53,061 nt of DNA. Origin: Pseudarthrobacter albicanus (GTDB lineage Bacteria > Actinomycetota > Actinomycetes > Actinomycetales > Micrococcaceae). The DNA lies in the NCBI RefSeq assembly GCF_018224015.1, contig NZ_JAGPOT010000054.1, forward strand, positions 1 through 53,061, read 5' to 3'. Each line of letters starts with the position of its first letter. The first letter of the stretch is position 1. Positions 1-8,292 of this stretch are shown one piece after another. A model generated the notes under the pieces. It was not told the DNA's origin. It searched no databases and worked only from the letters and a program-made list of their open reading frames with translations. Both the position numbers and the translations under genes were made by a program.

Positions 1-473
1 ACCTCGGCTCCGGTGCCGGCCGTCGTCGGGACGGCAACGATGGGCAGCGCCGGGTTGGCGAAATGGTTGCTGTAGTCCAGTCCGGCGCCACGCGCCTGGT
101 TTACGGCGCCGAGGGAGATTCCCTTGGCGGCGTCCATGGATGAGCCGCCGCCCACGGGCACCAGCACGTCTACGGCGGCGGCCGCGGCGAGGTCCGAGCC
201 CGCGTCCACGCACGTGGTGGTGGGGTTGGGGGTGACGCCGTCGAACACCGTGACGGCCAGGCCCGAAGCCTCGAGGGAGGCGCGGACGGCGGAGACAACG
301 TCAGTGGTGGCGAGGAACGGGTCGGTGACGATCAGTGCGGATGTGGCCCCGAGTGCGGCAACGATTCCGCCGACCTCGGCCACGCGGCCACGGCCGAAGT
401 AGGCGGTGGGCTTTGGGTCAAGGGTCAGTTCGGTGGAGGCCAGCTCCGCGTGGATCTGCATCTGGGTGTGCAT
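1..473 (-). CDS. Iron-containing alcohol dehydrogenase, C-terminus beyond window
   Basis: About 157 N-terminal residues of a group III iron-dependent alcohol dehydrogenase are visible. These enzymes interconvert an alcohol and an aldehyde or ketone with NAD(P) and a divalent metal. The nucleotide-binding GGGSSMDAAK motif lies near residue 110 and the family PTTAGTGAEV stretch sits at the window edge. The metal-ligand histidines would lie in the missing part. ATG at 473 follows the stop of the upstream dehydrogenase gene by one base, so translation is probably coupled. This is the last visible gene of the minus-strand cluster that begins with the quaternary-amine importer. Maleylacetate reductases share this fold, so the substrate is open. 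Confidence 0.85.
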   Translation of the reverse strand, partial: MHTQMQIHAELASTELTLDPKPTAYFGRGRVAEVGGIVAALGATSALIVTDPFLATTDVVSAVRASLEASGLAVTVFDGVTPNPTTTCVDAGSDLAAAAAVDVLVPVGGGSSMDAAKGISLGAVNQARGAGLDYSNHFANPALPIVAVPTTAGTGAE

Positions 474-474
474 G

Positions 475-1449
475 TCAGGCTCCTTCTACCGTGGTGCGCA
501 GCTGTACGCCAATGGCGTCTTCGTAGAGTTTCACCGGGGTCATTTCGCCGGCTTTGTCGCCATAGAGCGCCTTGGCCCGGCGGTAAAGCTGCTCCACCAG
601 GGAGGACAGTTCCACGGGGACGCCCACGGAGCGGGCCAGGTCCACCGAGAGGCCCAGGTCCTTGCAGGCCAGGGCAATGGCGAAGCCCTCGTCGTAGTCG
701 CCGTGGTTGAGGATGGACAGGACGTCGTTCTGGACGAAGTTGGAGTTGGCGGGGCTGGCGATCAGAGCCTGCCGCAGGACTTCAAGGTCCACGCCTGCCT
801 TGACGCCGGTGCTGAGCACTTCGGCGGTGGCAACGAGGTGGGAGAACCACAGCTGGTTGATCATGAGCTTCACGGCGTAGCCGGCGCCGTGGCCGCCCAC
901 GTGCAGGATCCGCTCGGGATCGCCCATCGCTTCGAACACCGGGCGGAGGCGTTCGACGTCGGCGGCCTCGCCGCCGATGAAGATCTGCAGCATGCCGTTC
1001 GCGGCACCCACGGACATACCGCTGACGGGTGCATCCAGGACGCGGATGCCGCGCGTGGCACCGGCTTCCCGGACGCGGTTGGCTACCTCGGGGACGGAGG
1101 TGGACATGTCCACCCAGGTGCCGCCGTCGGCCAGCCCGTCCAGGATGCCGCCGGGTGCCATGGCGACGGTCTCCACATGCTTCGGAGTGGGGAGCATGGT
1201 GATCACGACGTCGGAGCCGGCGGCGACGGCCGCGGCGCTGTCGGCCCACTCGGCGCCGTTGGCCAGCAGTTCCGCAGCGGATTCGCGGCGGACGTCGTTG
1301 ACGACCAGCTGGAAACCGGCGGCCTGCAGGTTGCTGGTCATGCCGGAGCCCATGTTGCCGAGGCCGATGAATCCGATCCTGGCGGATCCGGGAGTCAGAG
1401 GCGCTTGCGTAGAAGCTGCGGCGGCGGGTGCGTGTGTTGGTGCAGTCAT
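475..1449 (-). CDS. NAD(P)-dependent oxidoreductase, 3-hydroxyisobutyrate dehydrogenase family
   Basis: A 324-residue beta-hydroxyacid dehydrogenase. It should oxidise a 3-hydroxy acid (hydroxyisobutyrate, tartronate semialdehyde or similar) with NAD(P). The Rossmann motif GFIGLGNMGSGM lies near residue 27, the substrate-binding DAPVSG motif near 145, and the catalytic lysine in the GAGYAVKLMINQ stretch. A 20-residue Ala/Pro-rich tail precedes the Rossmann fold. ATG at 1449 is chosen; an in-frame TTG at 1470 would add seven residues. The gene lies 26 bases after the aldehyde dehydrogenase stop and runs straight into the iron alcohol dehydrogenase gene. Family assignment is firm, substrate unknown. 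Confidence 0.88.
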   Translation of the reverse strand: MTAPTHAPAAAASTQAPLTPGSARIGFIGLGNMGSGMTSNLQAAGFQLVVNDVRRESAAELLANGAEWADSAAAVAAGSDVVITMLPTPKHVETVAMAPGGILDGLADGGTWVDMSTSVPEVANRVREAGATRGIRVLDAPVSGMSVGAANGMLQIFIGGEAADVERLRPVFEAMGDPERILHVGGHGAGYAVKLMINQLWFSHLVATAEVLSTGVKAGVDLEVLRQALIASPANSNFVQNDVLSILNHGDYDEGFAIALACKDLGLSVDLARSVGVPVELSSLVEQLYRRAKALYGDKAGEMTPVKLYEDAIGVQLRTTVEGA

Positions 1450-1475
1450 TGCTTCAGGTCTCGTTTCCAAGGAAG

Positions 1476-2996
1476 TCAGTCCTCGTCCAGGGGCGCGTCG
1501 CCCAGGTTGATCCAGGTGGTTTTCAGGGCGGAGTAGGCGTCCAGGGCGTGCAGGGAGCGGTCCCTGCCGAAGCCGGATTCCTTGAAGCCGCCGAAGGGGG
1601 TGATGATGTCCGCGACGTCGAAGGTGTTCACCCAGACGGTCCCGGCGCGCAGTTCCCGCGCCACGGTGTGCGCCTTGGTGACGTCCTGGGTCCAGACGCT
1701 CGCGGCGAGCCCGTATTTGGTCTCATTGGCCATGCGAACGCCCTCGGCGGCGCCGCGGAAGGTGCTCACCGCCAGGACGGGCCCGAAGATTTCCTCCTGG
1801 CCGATGCGTCCGGCGTTGTTGACCCGGTCCAGGACGGTGGGTTCGAGGTAGTAGCCGTTTTCGACGCCGACCGGACGGATCCGGTTGCCGCCGGTGGCGA
1901 TGCTGATGCCTTCGGATTCGGCGATCCGGTAGTAGCCCAGGATGCTCTGCAGCTGCTGGTCATCGATGATCGTGCCGATCTGCGTGGCAGGGTCCAGCGG
2001 GTCGCCGAGCTGCAGCGAGCGGCCCACCTTGATCACTTCTTCCAGCAGTTCGTCGTGCACGCGCTCGTCCACCAGCAGCCGGGAGCCGCCGTGGCAGGTC
2101 TGGCCCGCGTTGTAGAAGATTCCCCAGGCTACGGCGGAGGCGCATGCGGCGATGTCGCCGACGTCGTGCAGCACCACCTGCGGTGACTTGCCGCCCAGCT
2201 CCAGCGCCACCTGCTTGCCGTTGGATTCGGAGGCGTAGCGCTGGAAGTACCGGCCCACCTCGGGGGACCCGGTGAAGGTGATTTTGTCCACCAGCGGATG
2301 CCGGCCCAGTGCGGCGCCGGCCACGTGTCCCAGGCCGGGGATGACGTTGAAGACGCCGTCCGGAACGCCGGCCTCGGAGGCGAGTTCGGCCAGGCGGAGG
2401 GCGCTGAGGCTGGTCTGCTCGGAGGGTTTGAGGACCACCGAGTTCCCGGCCGCCAGGGCCGGGGCCACCTTCCAGGCGGAGATGATCAGGGGGTAGTTCC
2501 ACGGCACGACGGCGCCGATCACGCCCAGAGGTTCGCGCGAGATTATGGCGAGGGCGTTGCGCGGGGTGGGTGCGACGTCGTCGTACACCTTGTCGATGGC
2601 TTCGGCGTACCAGCGGAACGTGCGGGCGCAACTGGGCACGTCCACGGCGAGGGCGTCGCCGATCGGGTGGCCGCTGTCCGTGGATTCCAGCAGGGCCAGT
2701 TCCTCGGCGTTCTGGAGGATGAGTTCCGAGAGGCGGGTGAGTACCTGCTGCCGGTGGCGCCGGTCGGTCCGGGACCATGTACCGGCGTCGAAGGCCCGGT
2801 GCGCTGCCTGGACGGCGTCGTCCACGTCCTGCTCCCCGGCCGCCGCCACCTGCGCGATGACGGAGCCGTCCCGCGGGGAGATGGTGGGGAAGGTGCCGCC
2901 GTTGCGGGCGTTCCGGAAGCCGCCGTTGATGAAGAGCCCCGTGGACGGGCGCTGCGCGGCGGCCCGCTGGATCCAGTCGTTCTTTGTTGCTGTCAT
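1476..2996 (-). CDS. Aldehyde dehydrogenase (NAD(P)+)
   Basis: A 506-residue ALDH-superfamily enzyme that oxidises an aldehyde to a carboxylate. Visible catalytic residues are N167 in VPWNYP, K190 in VLKPSEQ, E266 in LELGGKSP and the nucleophile C301 in GQTCHGGSR. FTGSPEVG is the cofactor-loop motif. The open frame extends more than 100 codons upstream, but ATG at 2996 follows a good AAGGAA ribosome site and matches family length. The gene starts 10 bases after the dehydratase stop. Overall it resembles betaine-aldehyde or aminoaldehyde dehydrogenases, which would suit a quaternary-amine pathway, but specificity cannot be read from sequence. Confidence 0.9.
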   Translation of the reverse strand: MTATKNDWIQRAAAQRPSTGLFINGGFRNARNGGTFPTISPRDGSVIAQVAAAGEQDVDDAVQAAHRAFDAGTWSRTDRRHRQQVLTRLSELILQNAEELALLESTDSGHPIGDALAVDVPSCARTFRWYAEAIDKVYDDVAPTPRNALAIISREPLGVIGAVVPWNYPLIISAWKVAPALAAGNSVVLKPSEQTSLSALRLAELASEAGVPDGVFNVIPGLGHVAGAALGRHPLVDKITFTGSPEVGRYFQRYASESNGKQVALELGGKSPQVVLHDVGDIAACASAVAWGIFYNAGQTCHGGSRLLVDERVHDELLEEVIKVGRSLQLGDPLDPATQIGTIIDDQQLQSILGYYRIAESEGISIATGGNRIRPVGVENGYYLEPTVLDRVNNAGRIGQEEIFGPVLAVSTFRGAAEGVRMANETKYGLAASVWTQDVTKAHTVARELRAGTVWVNTFDVADIITPFGGFKESGFGRDRSLHALDAYSALKTTWINLGDAPLDED

Positions 2997-3006
2997 TGCC
3001 TGTTCC

Positions 3007-4110
3007 TTAGGCCGAGTACTTTTTGACGGCGTCGTAGTCGATGACGGCGCCCAAGCCGGGGAGATCGGGGACCCTGAGGGTCCCGTCGCCGTCGATGTCC
3101 AGCGGCTCCATGAAGAAGTCCCGCCGCTCCGGGGTCCATCCCGGCGGATCGTAGGGGAATTCCAGGTAAGGGCCTGCGTCCACCCCGGCAGCGACGTGCA
3201 GGTTGGCCAGCAGGCCCAGGCCGTTGCTCCAGGTGTGCGGGGTGAAGAACCGGTGCTTGAGGTTCGCGGTTTCGGCCACCTGCCGGGCCCGGTACATGCC
3301 GACGGCCAGGGCAACGTCAGGCTGGTAGATGTCGTAGGCGTCGGCTTCGATCAGTGCCATCATTTCGGCCATGCTGCGGACCATCTCGCCGCCGGACACC
3401 TGGATGCCGGTCTGCTCGCGGACGCGCTGGGCGCCCTTGATGTCTGCCTGGGGGAGAGGCTCTTCCAGCCAGCGGACGTCGAGTTCGGCCAGCCGGGCGG
3501 CCAGCTTGTGCACCTTGGACAGTTCCAGGGCGGGCTCGATGTCCCCGCTCATGCGCCACATCTGGTTCAAGTCCACCATGAGGTCAAAGTCGCTGCCCAC
3601 GGCCTCGCGGGCGGCGCGGACGGATTCCAGGCCTTCGTCGAGTCGGTCGCGGGAGATGCGGATCTTCATGGCTTTGAAGCCGCGGTCTTTGGCTGCGAGA
3701 GCGGATTCAGCCCGGGCGACCGGGGATTTCAGTTCGCCGGAGGAGGCGTAGGCCACGAGCCGGTCGCGGGCACCGCCGAAGAGGGTGGCGACGGGAAGGC
3801 CGGCCACTTTGCCGATGATGTCCCAGAGGGCGGCTTCGAGGGGCCAGTAGCGGCCGCCGTGGAAGTTGATGGTCTCGATCCGGCGGACCTGGTTGAGGAT
3901 GGCCAGCGGATCGGTGCCGATGAACAGGTGCTCGTAGGCCTCGAAGCCGTCCATGGTGTCGCCGGAACCCACACCGGTGATGCCTTCGTCCGTGTCCACC
4001 TCCACCAGCGTGGCCGGGAAGGACGTCCGGGGTACCGGGTCCCAGGCGGCGTTGAAGGGAGGGTCCAGGGGCAGAACCATGCGGGTCAGCCGGATAGCGG
4101 TGATCTTCAT
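3007..4110 (-). CDS. Mandelate racemase/muconate lactonizing (enolase superfamily) enzyme
   Basis: A 367-residue enolase-superfamily protein. These enzymes abstract the proton alpha to a carboxylate, then racemise or dehydrate. The metal ligands appear as D180 (VDLNQMW), E216 (WLEEPL) and E242 (SGGE). K149 lies on the expected base strand (MKIR) and a His-Asp dyad is present as D265 (QPD) and H292 (FTPHTW), which places the protein in the mandelate racemase subgroup. An acid-sugar or hydroxy-acid dehydratase is a reasonable guess. ATG at 4110 follows a GAGAGG-like ribosome site. It sits between the Fae homologue and the aldehyde dehydrogenase in the same operon. Confidence 0.87.
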   Translation of the reverse strand: MKITAIRLTRMVLPLDPPFNAAWDPVPRTSFPATLVEVDTDEGITGVGSGDTMDGFEAYEHLFIGTDPLAILNQVRRIETINFHGGRYWPLEAALWDIIGKVAGLPVATLFGGARDRLVAYASSGELKSPVARAESALAAKDRGFKAMKIRISRDRLDEGLESVRAAREAVGSDFDLMVDLNQMWRMSGDIEPALELSKVHKLAARLAELDVRWLEEPLPQADIKGAQRVREQTGIQVSGGEMVRSMAEMMALIEADAYDIYQPDVALAVGMYRARQVAETANLKHRFFTPHTWSNGLGLLANLHVAAGVDAGPYLEFPYDPPGWTPERRDFFMEPLDIDGDGTLRVPDLPGLGAVIDYDAVKKYSA

Positions 4111-4115
4111 TGTTG

Positions 4116-4670
4116 TCAGCCTCTCGGGGTGAAGAACGGATTGGACGGGAAGTGGCGTGCTTCGATCACCGCTGCTGTGGAGGGCAACTGCCGGGCGCCG
4201 TTGGCCAGCGCGGTGCGGGCGGATTCGCGGTTGTTGCGGTACACGGCGTCTTCGTCGTCGGCGCCGGGGTTGACCCAGACGGCGGCGATCACCACGTGCG
4301 AATCGGCCTGCTCTTCGGTGACAGTACCGCTGGCCAGGGCGTCCGCGACGCCGGCGGCGATGCCCGCCTGGGCGGCGCCCCAGATCAACGTCCCGTGCCG
4401 GTCATTGACCGGTGCGGCCTTCGTGACGAAGAGGGTGAGCGGCTTGACCGGCAGCGAGGGCCGGAGCACGGTGACGAACGGGACGTGGCCTGCACTCGGC
4501 GTCGCAAGGGCCGTGGCCCAGGCGGTTCCTGCCGGTCCGTCCCGGTGGCCCAGGACGGTGTTCACGTGGGCCGCGTTGACGCCGTCGCCGTTGAACGATT
4601 CGCCGATCTGGACTGCTTGCTGACCCACCTGCCGGGCCCGGGAGGTGGGTTGTGTCTGCTGCTCGGTCAT
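4116..4670 (-). CDS. Formaldehyde-activating enzyme (Fae) family protein
   Basis: A 184-residue protein that aligns over its length with Fae, the methylotroph enzyme condensing formaldehyde with tetrahydromethanopterin. Recognisable blocks are GESFNGDG, the H35 region (NAAHVN) matching the catalytic histidine of Fae, TPSAGHVPF, LPVKPLTLFV, WGAAQAG and a C-terminal SNPFF. Family length is about 170. ATG at 4670 lies two bases after the binding-protein stop, with a GGAAGGG ribosome site inside that gene, so the two are probably co-translated. No tetrahydromethanopterin pathway gene is visible, so the cofactor, or even the formaldehyde role, is uncertain. Homology is clear, function inferred. 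Confidence 0.83.
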   Translation of the reverse strand: MTEQQTQPTSRARQVGQQAVQIGESFNGDGVNAAHVNTVLGHRDGPAGTAWATALATPSAGHVPFVTVLRPSLPVKPLTLFVTKAAPVNDRHGTLIWGAAQAGIAAGVADALASGTVTEEQADSHVVIAAVWVNPGADDEDAVYRNNRESARTALANGARQLPSTAAVIEARHFPSNPFFTPRG

Positions 4671-4672
4671 CC

Positions 4673-5608
4673 CTAGATCAGCCCTTCCGAGGTGAGCCAT
4701 TCCTTGGCGATCTGGTCCGGATCGTCGCCGTCGACGTCGGCCTTGGCGTTGAGCTTCTGCATGACCTCGGTGGTGAGCTTCGGGGAGACCTTGGCCACGA
4801 TGTCGGCGATGGCCGGGTACTTGGCGAGCATGTCCGCCTTGATGGTGAGTGCCCCCTGGTAGATGGGGAAGAAGTGCTTGTCATCCTCCATGACCTGGAG
4901 CTTCAGGGAGGGGATGCGGCCGTCGGTTTCGAAGACCTCCCCGAAGTTGCAGTCCTGGCCCTTCTGGGTGGTGGTGTAGATAACGCCGGTGTCCAGCATG
5001 GAAACCTTGGCATCGGGGCTCAGTCCGTATTCCTTCTTCAGTCCGGGCCAGCCGTCATCACGGGTGGAGAATTCGCTTTCCATGCAGAAGGTCTGCTCCT
5101 TTGCCGGGAGCTTGGCGACGTCGGAGAGGGACGTGACGTTCAGCTCCTTGGCCTTATCCTCGCGGATCGCGAAGGCGTACGTGTTGTTCAGCGGAGCCGG
5201 GTCCAGCCAGGCGATGCCTTTCTTGGCATCGACGGCTTTCACGGCGTCGAACATTTCCTTCTTGTCCTTGAGCGGAGTGGTCTGCTTGTTGTAGGTAATC
5301 CAGGACGTTCCGGTGTATTCCCAGTAGCCGGCGAACTGGCCGGTTTCGAAGGCGGTGCGGACGTTGGAAGAGCCCACCACCTTGGTGTTGGTGGTGGTCT
5401 GGGCTCCGTGCGCGTTCAGCAGTTGGCTGGTGATGTGGGAGAGGATGAACTGCTCGGAGAAGTCCTTTGCACCGATGGCACCGGTCAGTCCGTCGAGCTC
5501 CTTGCCCTTGCCGTCGCTGGTGGAGGAGGTCGCGGCTCCACCGCAGGCGGTAAGGCTCAGTGCGGCAACGACGCCGGTGGCCAGGAGGGCGAGAACGGGT
5601 TTCTTCAT
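4673..5608 (-). CDS. Quaternary-ammonium ABC importer, substrate-binding lipoprotein
   Basis: A 311-residue OpuC/ProX-type binding protein for choline, glycine betaine or a similar cation. A lipoprotein signal peptide ends at the LTAC lipobox with C22, so the mature protein is anchored outside the membrane. Family marks are GAKDFSEQ, YWEYTGT, WLDPAPLNNTYA and ETDGRI. The YWEY and WLDP stretches supply aromatic residues of the kind that bind trimethylammonium groups. An AAAGGA ribosome site precedes ATG. The gene lies 81 bases after the permease gene and directly before the Fae homologue, tying transport to the catabolic enzymes. Confidence 0.9.
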   Translation of the reverse strand: MKKPVLALLATGVVAALSLTACGGAATSSTSDGKGKELDGLTGAIGAKDFSEQFILSHITSQLLNAHGAQTTTNTKVVGSSNVRTAFETGQFAGYWEYTGTSWITYNKQTTPLKDKKEMFDAVKAVDAKKGIAWLDPAPLNNTYAFAIREDKAKELNVTSLSDVAKLPAKEQTFCMESEFSTRDDGWPGLKKEYGLSPDAKVSMLDTGVIYTTTQKGQDCNFGEVFETDGRIPSLKLQVMEDDKHFFPIYQGALTIKADMLAKYPAIADIVAKVSPKLTTEVMQKLNAKADVDGDDPDQIAKEWLTSEGLI

Positions 5609-5689
5609 GGTGGGTCCTTTGCTGGAGTGGGCAGGAGCCAGTGCCGGAAGGGCCTGGCAGCGTGGAAAGGCTTCGGTGGGTGGAGGTGG

Positions 5690-6475
5690 CTAGATGCCTT
5701 TGGGCTTGAGAAGGTCCTCAGCCAGCCCGGCCAGCCAGTCAATTGTCAGGGCGATGCAGGAGACCACCACGGCGCCGGTGATCAGGACCGGCCAGCGCTG
5801 GAGTTTGAGTCCGTTGACGATCATGTCGCCCAAGCCTCCGGCGTTGATAAACGTGGCAACCGTGGCTACCCCCACGCAGAAAACCAGGGCGGTCCGGAGC
5901 CCGGCAACGATCACCGGGATGGCGAGGGGAAGCTCGATCCTGGTGAGGACCTGCAGCGGACGCATGCCCATCCCGCGGGCGGCCTCGGTGAGGCTTGAGT
6001 CCACCTGTTCCAGACCCACGAGGGTGTTCCGCAGGACCGGCAGGACGGAGTAGGCCACCAGGCCCACCAGCGCCACTTCGAAACCGAGCTTCCAGACAAT
6101 CGCCAGCAGGATCACCAGGCCGATGGCCGGGGTGGACTGGCCCATGTTGGCGATGCCGAAGACAACGGCGTGCACGGCCTTGGAATGGACCCGGCTGAGC
6201 GCGATGCCGGCAGGGATGGCAATGACCGCCACGATGGCAGATGCCACCACGGTAAGACGGAGGTGCTCGAAGGTCCGGTCCTGCAGGTATGTCCAGTTCA
6301 GGGTGCGCAGCTCGATCGAGTCCAGCTGGAGCGAGGAGATCCACAGGAACAGCGCAAGCAGGGCCAGCACGATGACGATCGGGGTGCCGAAGCGTTTGAC
6401 GGGAAAATACTTCCCGCGCCGGTTGGAGGCTGTTCCGAATGCGGTGGACAGGTCCCGTGTGGCCTGGGCCGTCAT
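5690..6475 (-). CDS. Quaternary-ammonium ABC importer, permease
   Basis: A 261-residue inner-membrane subunit of the BinPDT (OpuCB/OpuCD, ProW) type with about six hydrophobic segments after a roughly 35-residue cytoplasmic N-terminus. The coupling-helix region EAARGMGMRPLQVLTRIELPLAIPVIVAG is typical of this permease family and contacts the ATPase. The start overlaps the ATPase stop as ATGA, which implies translational coupling. It pairs with the second permease (7487-8152) to form a heterodimeric channel. The substrate is inferred from the binding protein. Confidence 0.9.
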   Translation of the reverse strand: MTAQATRDLSTAFGTASNRRGKYFPVKRFGTPIVIVLALLALFLWISSLQLDSIELRTLNWTYLQDRTFEHLRLTVVASAIVAVIAIPAGIALSRVHSKAVHAVVFGIANMGQSTPAIGLVILLAIVWKLGFEVALVGLVAYSVLPVLRNTLVGLEQVDSSLTEAARGMGMRPLQVLTRIELPLAIPVIVAGLRTALVFCVGVATVATFINAGGLGDMIVNGLKLQRWPVLITGAVVVSCIALTIDWLAGLAEDLLKPKGI

Positions 6476-7494
6476 GGCCGGACTCCCCCGGCCAGCGCGG
6501 GAGGCAGGATTTCGGCGCCGAGAACGGCGGAGATCTTTTCGATGTCGATGGATCCCACTACCCGGCCCTGGTCGTTGACCACCGCGACCGGGGTTCCGCC
6601 GGACAGGACGAGGGAGTCGAGGGCGTCGCGGAGCGAATCGTTAACGTTGACTTCGATGGCTCCGCGGACGGCGACGTTGGGGCCGAGGGCCGCCTGGTGC
6701 ACGGGAATGAGGCCCAGTCGCTTCAGGGCCGCACCGTGACCGACGAACTGGGAGACATAGTCGTTGGCGGGATTGGCCAGGATGTTCGCGGGGGTGTCGA
6801 ACTGCTCGATCTGGGATCGTTCGGACAGTACAGCGATCCGGTCTCCGAGGCGGACTGCTTCGTCGAAGTCGTGGGTGACGAAGACGATGGTCTTGCTCAG
6901 TTTCTCCTGCAGCCGCAGGAATTCGCTTTGCAGCTTTTCGCGGGTGATGGGGTCCGTGGCGCCGAAGGGCTCGTCCATGAGCATGACGGGAGGATCCGCG
7001 GCGAGGGCCCGGGCCACGCCAACGCGCTGCTGCTGGCCGCCGGAGAGCTGACGGGGGTAGCGGGACGCGTAGGTCCTGGGGTCGAGTTCGACGACGGAGA
7101 GCAGCTCTTCGACGCGGGCCTGGATCTTGTTCCTGTCCCAGCCGAGGAGCCTGGGGACCGCGGAGATGTTCTCGGCGATGCTCATGTGCGGGAACAGGCC
7201 GATCTGTTGGATCACGTAGCCGATCCGGCGGCGGAGTTCGTTCGGGTTCAGGGACAGGATGTCTTCCCCGTCAATGGTGATGGACCCGGACGTGGGCTCG
7301 ATGATGCGGTTGATCATCTTCATGGTGGTGGTTTTGCCGCAGCCGGAGGGCCCCACGAACATGATCAGTTCGCCAGGGGCGATGTCCATGGAGAAGGAGT
7401 CGACGGCGGGGCCTGCCTGGCCGGGGTACGTCTTGGTGACGTCTTTCAGGACGATCCGGGCGCCGGCGGCCGGACGGGAGAGTGATTCAGGCAC
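6472..7494 (-). CDS. Quaternary-ammonium ABC importer, ATPase with CBS-like C-terminus
   Basis: A 340-residue OpuCA/ProV-type ATP-binding subunit. Walker A is GPSGCGKTT, the signature LSGGQQQR, Walker B VMLMDEP, and the H-loop VTHDFDEA. A CBS-like segment follows near the C-terminus (TPVAVVNDQGRVVGSIDIEKI), the place where OpuA-type ATPases sense ionic strength or nucleotides. The start is GTG at 7494, preceded by AAGGGGA and overlapping the upstream permease stop by eight bases. A longer frame to 7557 exists but lies inside the permease gene. Confidence 0.92.
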   Translation of the reverse strand: MPESLSRPAAGARIVLKDVTKTYPGQAGPAVDSFSMDIAPGELIMFVGPSGCGKTTTMKMINRIIEPTSGSITIDGEDILSLNPNELRRRIGYVIQQIGLFPHMSIAENISAVPRLLGWDRNKIQARVEELLSVVELDPRTYASRYPRQLSGGQQQRVGVARALAADPPVMLMDEPFGATDPITREKLQSEFLRLQEKLSKTIVFVTHDFDEAVRLGDRIAVLSERSQIEQFDTPANILANPANDYVSQFVGHGAALKRLGLIPVHQAALGPNVAVRGAIEVNVNDSLRDALDSLVLSGGTPVAVVNDQGRVVGSIDIEKISAVLGAEILPPALAGGVRP

Positions 7495-8152
7495 GAAGTC
7501 CCCTTGAGGTAGTGAGGCGGCGGATGAGCACGAACGCCCCATCCAGCAGGAGGGCAAGGACGATCACGCCGACGGTGCCGACGATCGCGAAGTTGAGCGC
7601 GTTTTTGGAACCGAGGCTGGACAGGCCCTTGAAGATCATTTCGCCAAGGCCCGGACCGCCTACGTAGGCCGCAATGGCGGCGATGCCCATGGAGAGCTGG
7701 GCGGAGACGCGCACCCCGGTGAGGACAACGGGCCAGGCCATGGGCAGCTGGACACGGAACAGGGTCCTGACCCTGCCCATGCCCATGCCGAGTGCGGATT
7801 CGGAGACAGCGGGCGGCACTTCCCGCAGCCCCACCACGGTGTTCCGGATGATGGGGAGCAGCGCGTAAAAAGCCAGGCCCACGATGGTGGGGGTCCAGCC
7901 GAGTCCGAGCACGGGGATGAGCAGGGCCAGCAGGGCCATGGACGGGATGGTCAGGCCCACGCCGGCGCCGGCTATGGCCACCGAGCGGCTGATGGGTTTG
8001 TCCCAGACCAGCACTCCGATGCCGACACCGACTACGGTGGCGATCAGCAGGGAAACCAAAACGACCACCAGGTGCTGGGTGGCGGATTCGGCGATGTCTG
8101 CCGATCTCTTCGTGAGGAACGTACCGAAGTCCGAGAAGAACGAGTCGTTCAA
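7487..8152 (-). CDS. Quaternary-ammonium ABC importer, permease (first gene of operon)
   Basis: A 221-residue BinPDT permease with five to six membrane segments. The coupling motif reads ALGMGMGRVRTLFRVQLPMAWPVVLTG. The start is taken as TTG at 8152 because a perfect AGGAGG (8164-8159) stands six bases upstream. The alternative GTG at 8170 would place that ribosome site inside the gene. As first gene of a run of closely spaced or overlapping minus-strand genes down to position 1, its upstream region (8153-8292) should hold the operon promoter and the IclR operator. Confidence 0.88.
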   Translation of the reverse strand: MNDSFFSDFGTFLTKRSADIAESATQHLVVVLVSLLIATVVGVGIGVLVWDKPISRSVAIAGAGVGLTIPSMALLALLIPVLGLGWTPTIVGLAFYALLPIIRNTVVGLREVPPAVSESALGMGMGRVRTLFRVQLPMAWPVVLTGVRVSAQLSMGIAAIAAYVGGPGLGEMIFKGLSSLGSKNALNFAIVGTVGVIVLALLLDGAFVLIRRLTTSRGLRA

Positions 8153-8189
8153 CGTGATCCTCCTTTTCACTTCGTCGGGTCAAGGATCG

Positions 8190-8211
8190 TGGTTCACATC
8201 TGCGTGAGCCA
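8190..8211. promoter_or_regulatory. Inverted repeat, candidate IclR operator
   Basis: TGGTTCAC and GTGAGCCA form eight-base arms, one a G-T pair, separated by six bases. It lies in the divergent region between the importer operon and the IclR gene, about 40 bases upstream of the operon's first start codon. Position and symmetry suit a repressor site for the neighbouring regulator; binding is inferred. Confidence 0.4.
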
Positions 8212-8257
8212 TGCCATAACCCTAAAGGCCGCGTTCCCTTCTGCACAATACGAGTTG

Positions 8258-8286
8258 TTGATATGTCAACGCGGGCTTGTTATGGT
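8258..8286 (+). promoter_or_regulatory. Promoter of the IclR gene (TTGATA-N17-TATGGT)
   Basis: A -35 box TTGATA at 8258-8263 and a -10 box TATGGT at 8281-8286 are spaced by 17 bases. Transcription should begin at about 8293, exactly the GTG chosen as start, giving a leaderless mRNA. TTGA/TCAA symmetry over the -35 box (8258-8269) might allow autoregulation. Confidence 0.6.
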
Positions 8287-8292
8287 CATCGT

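Noticed and set aside
2545..4623. A 692-codon plus-strand open frame opposite the dehydratase and Fae genes
   Set aside because: Long antisense frames are expected in GC-rich DNA. Its product has no recognisable domain, while the minus-strand genes are clear family members.
8241..8269. Minus-strand promoter for the importer operon (TTGACA at 8269-8264 with TATTGT at 8250-8245)
   Set aside because: Both boxes look good but the spacer is only 13 bases, too short for sigma-70. The operon promoter remains unassigned.
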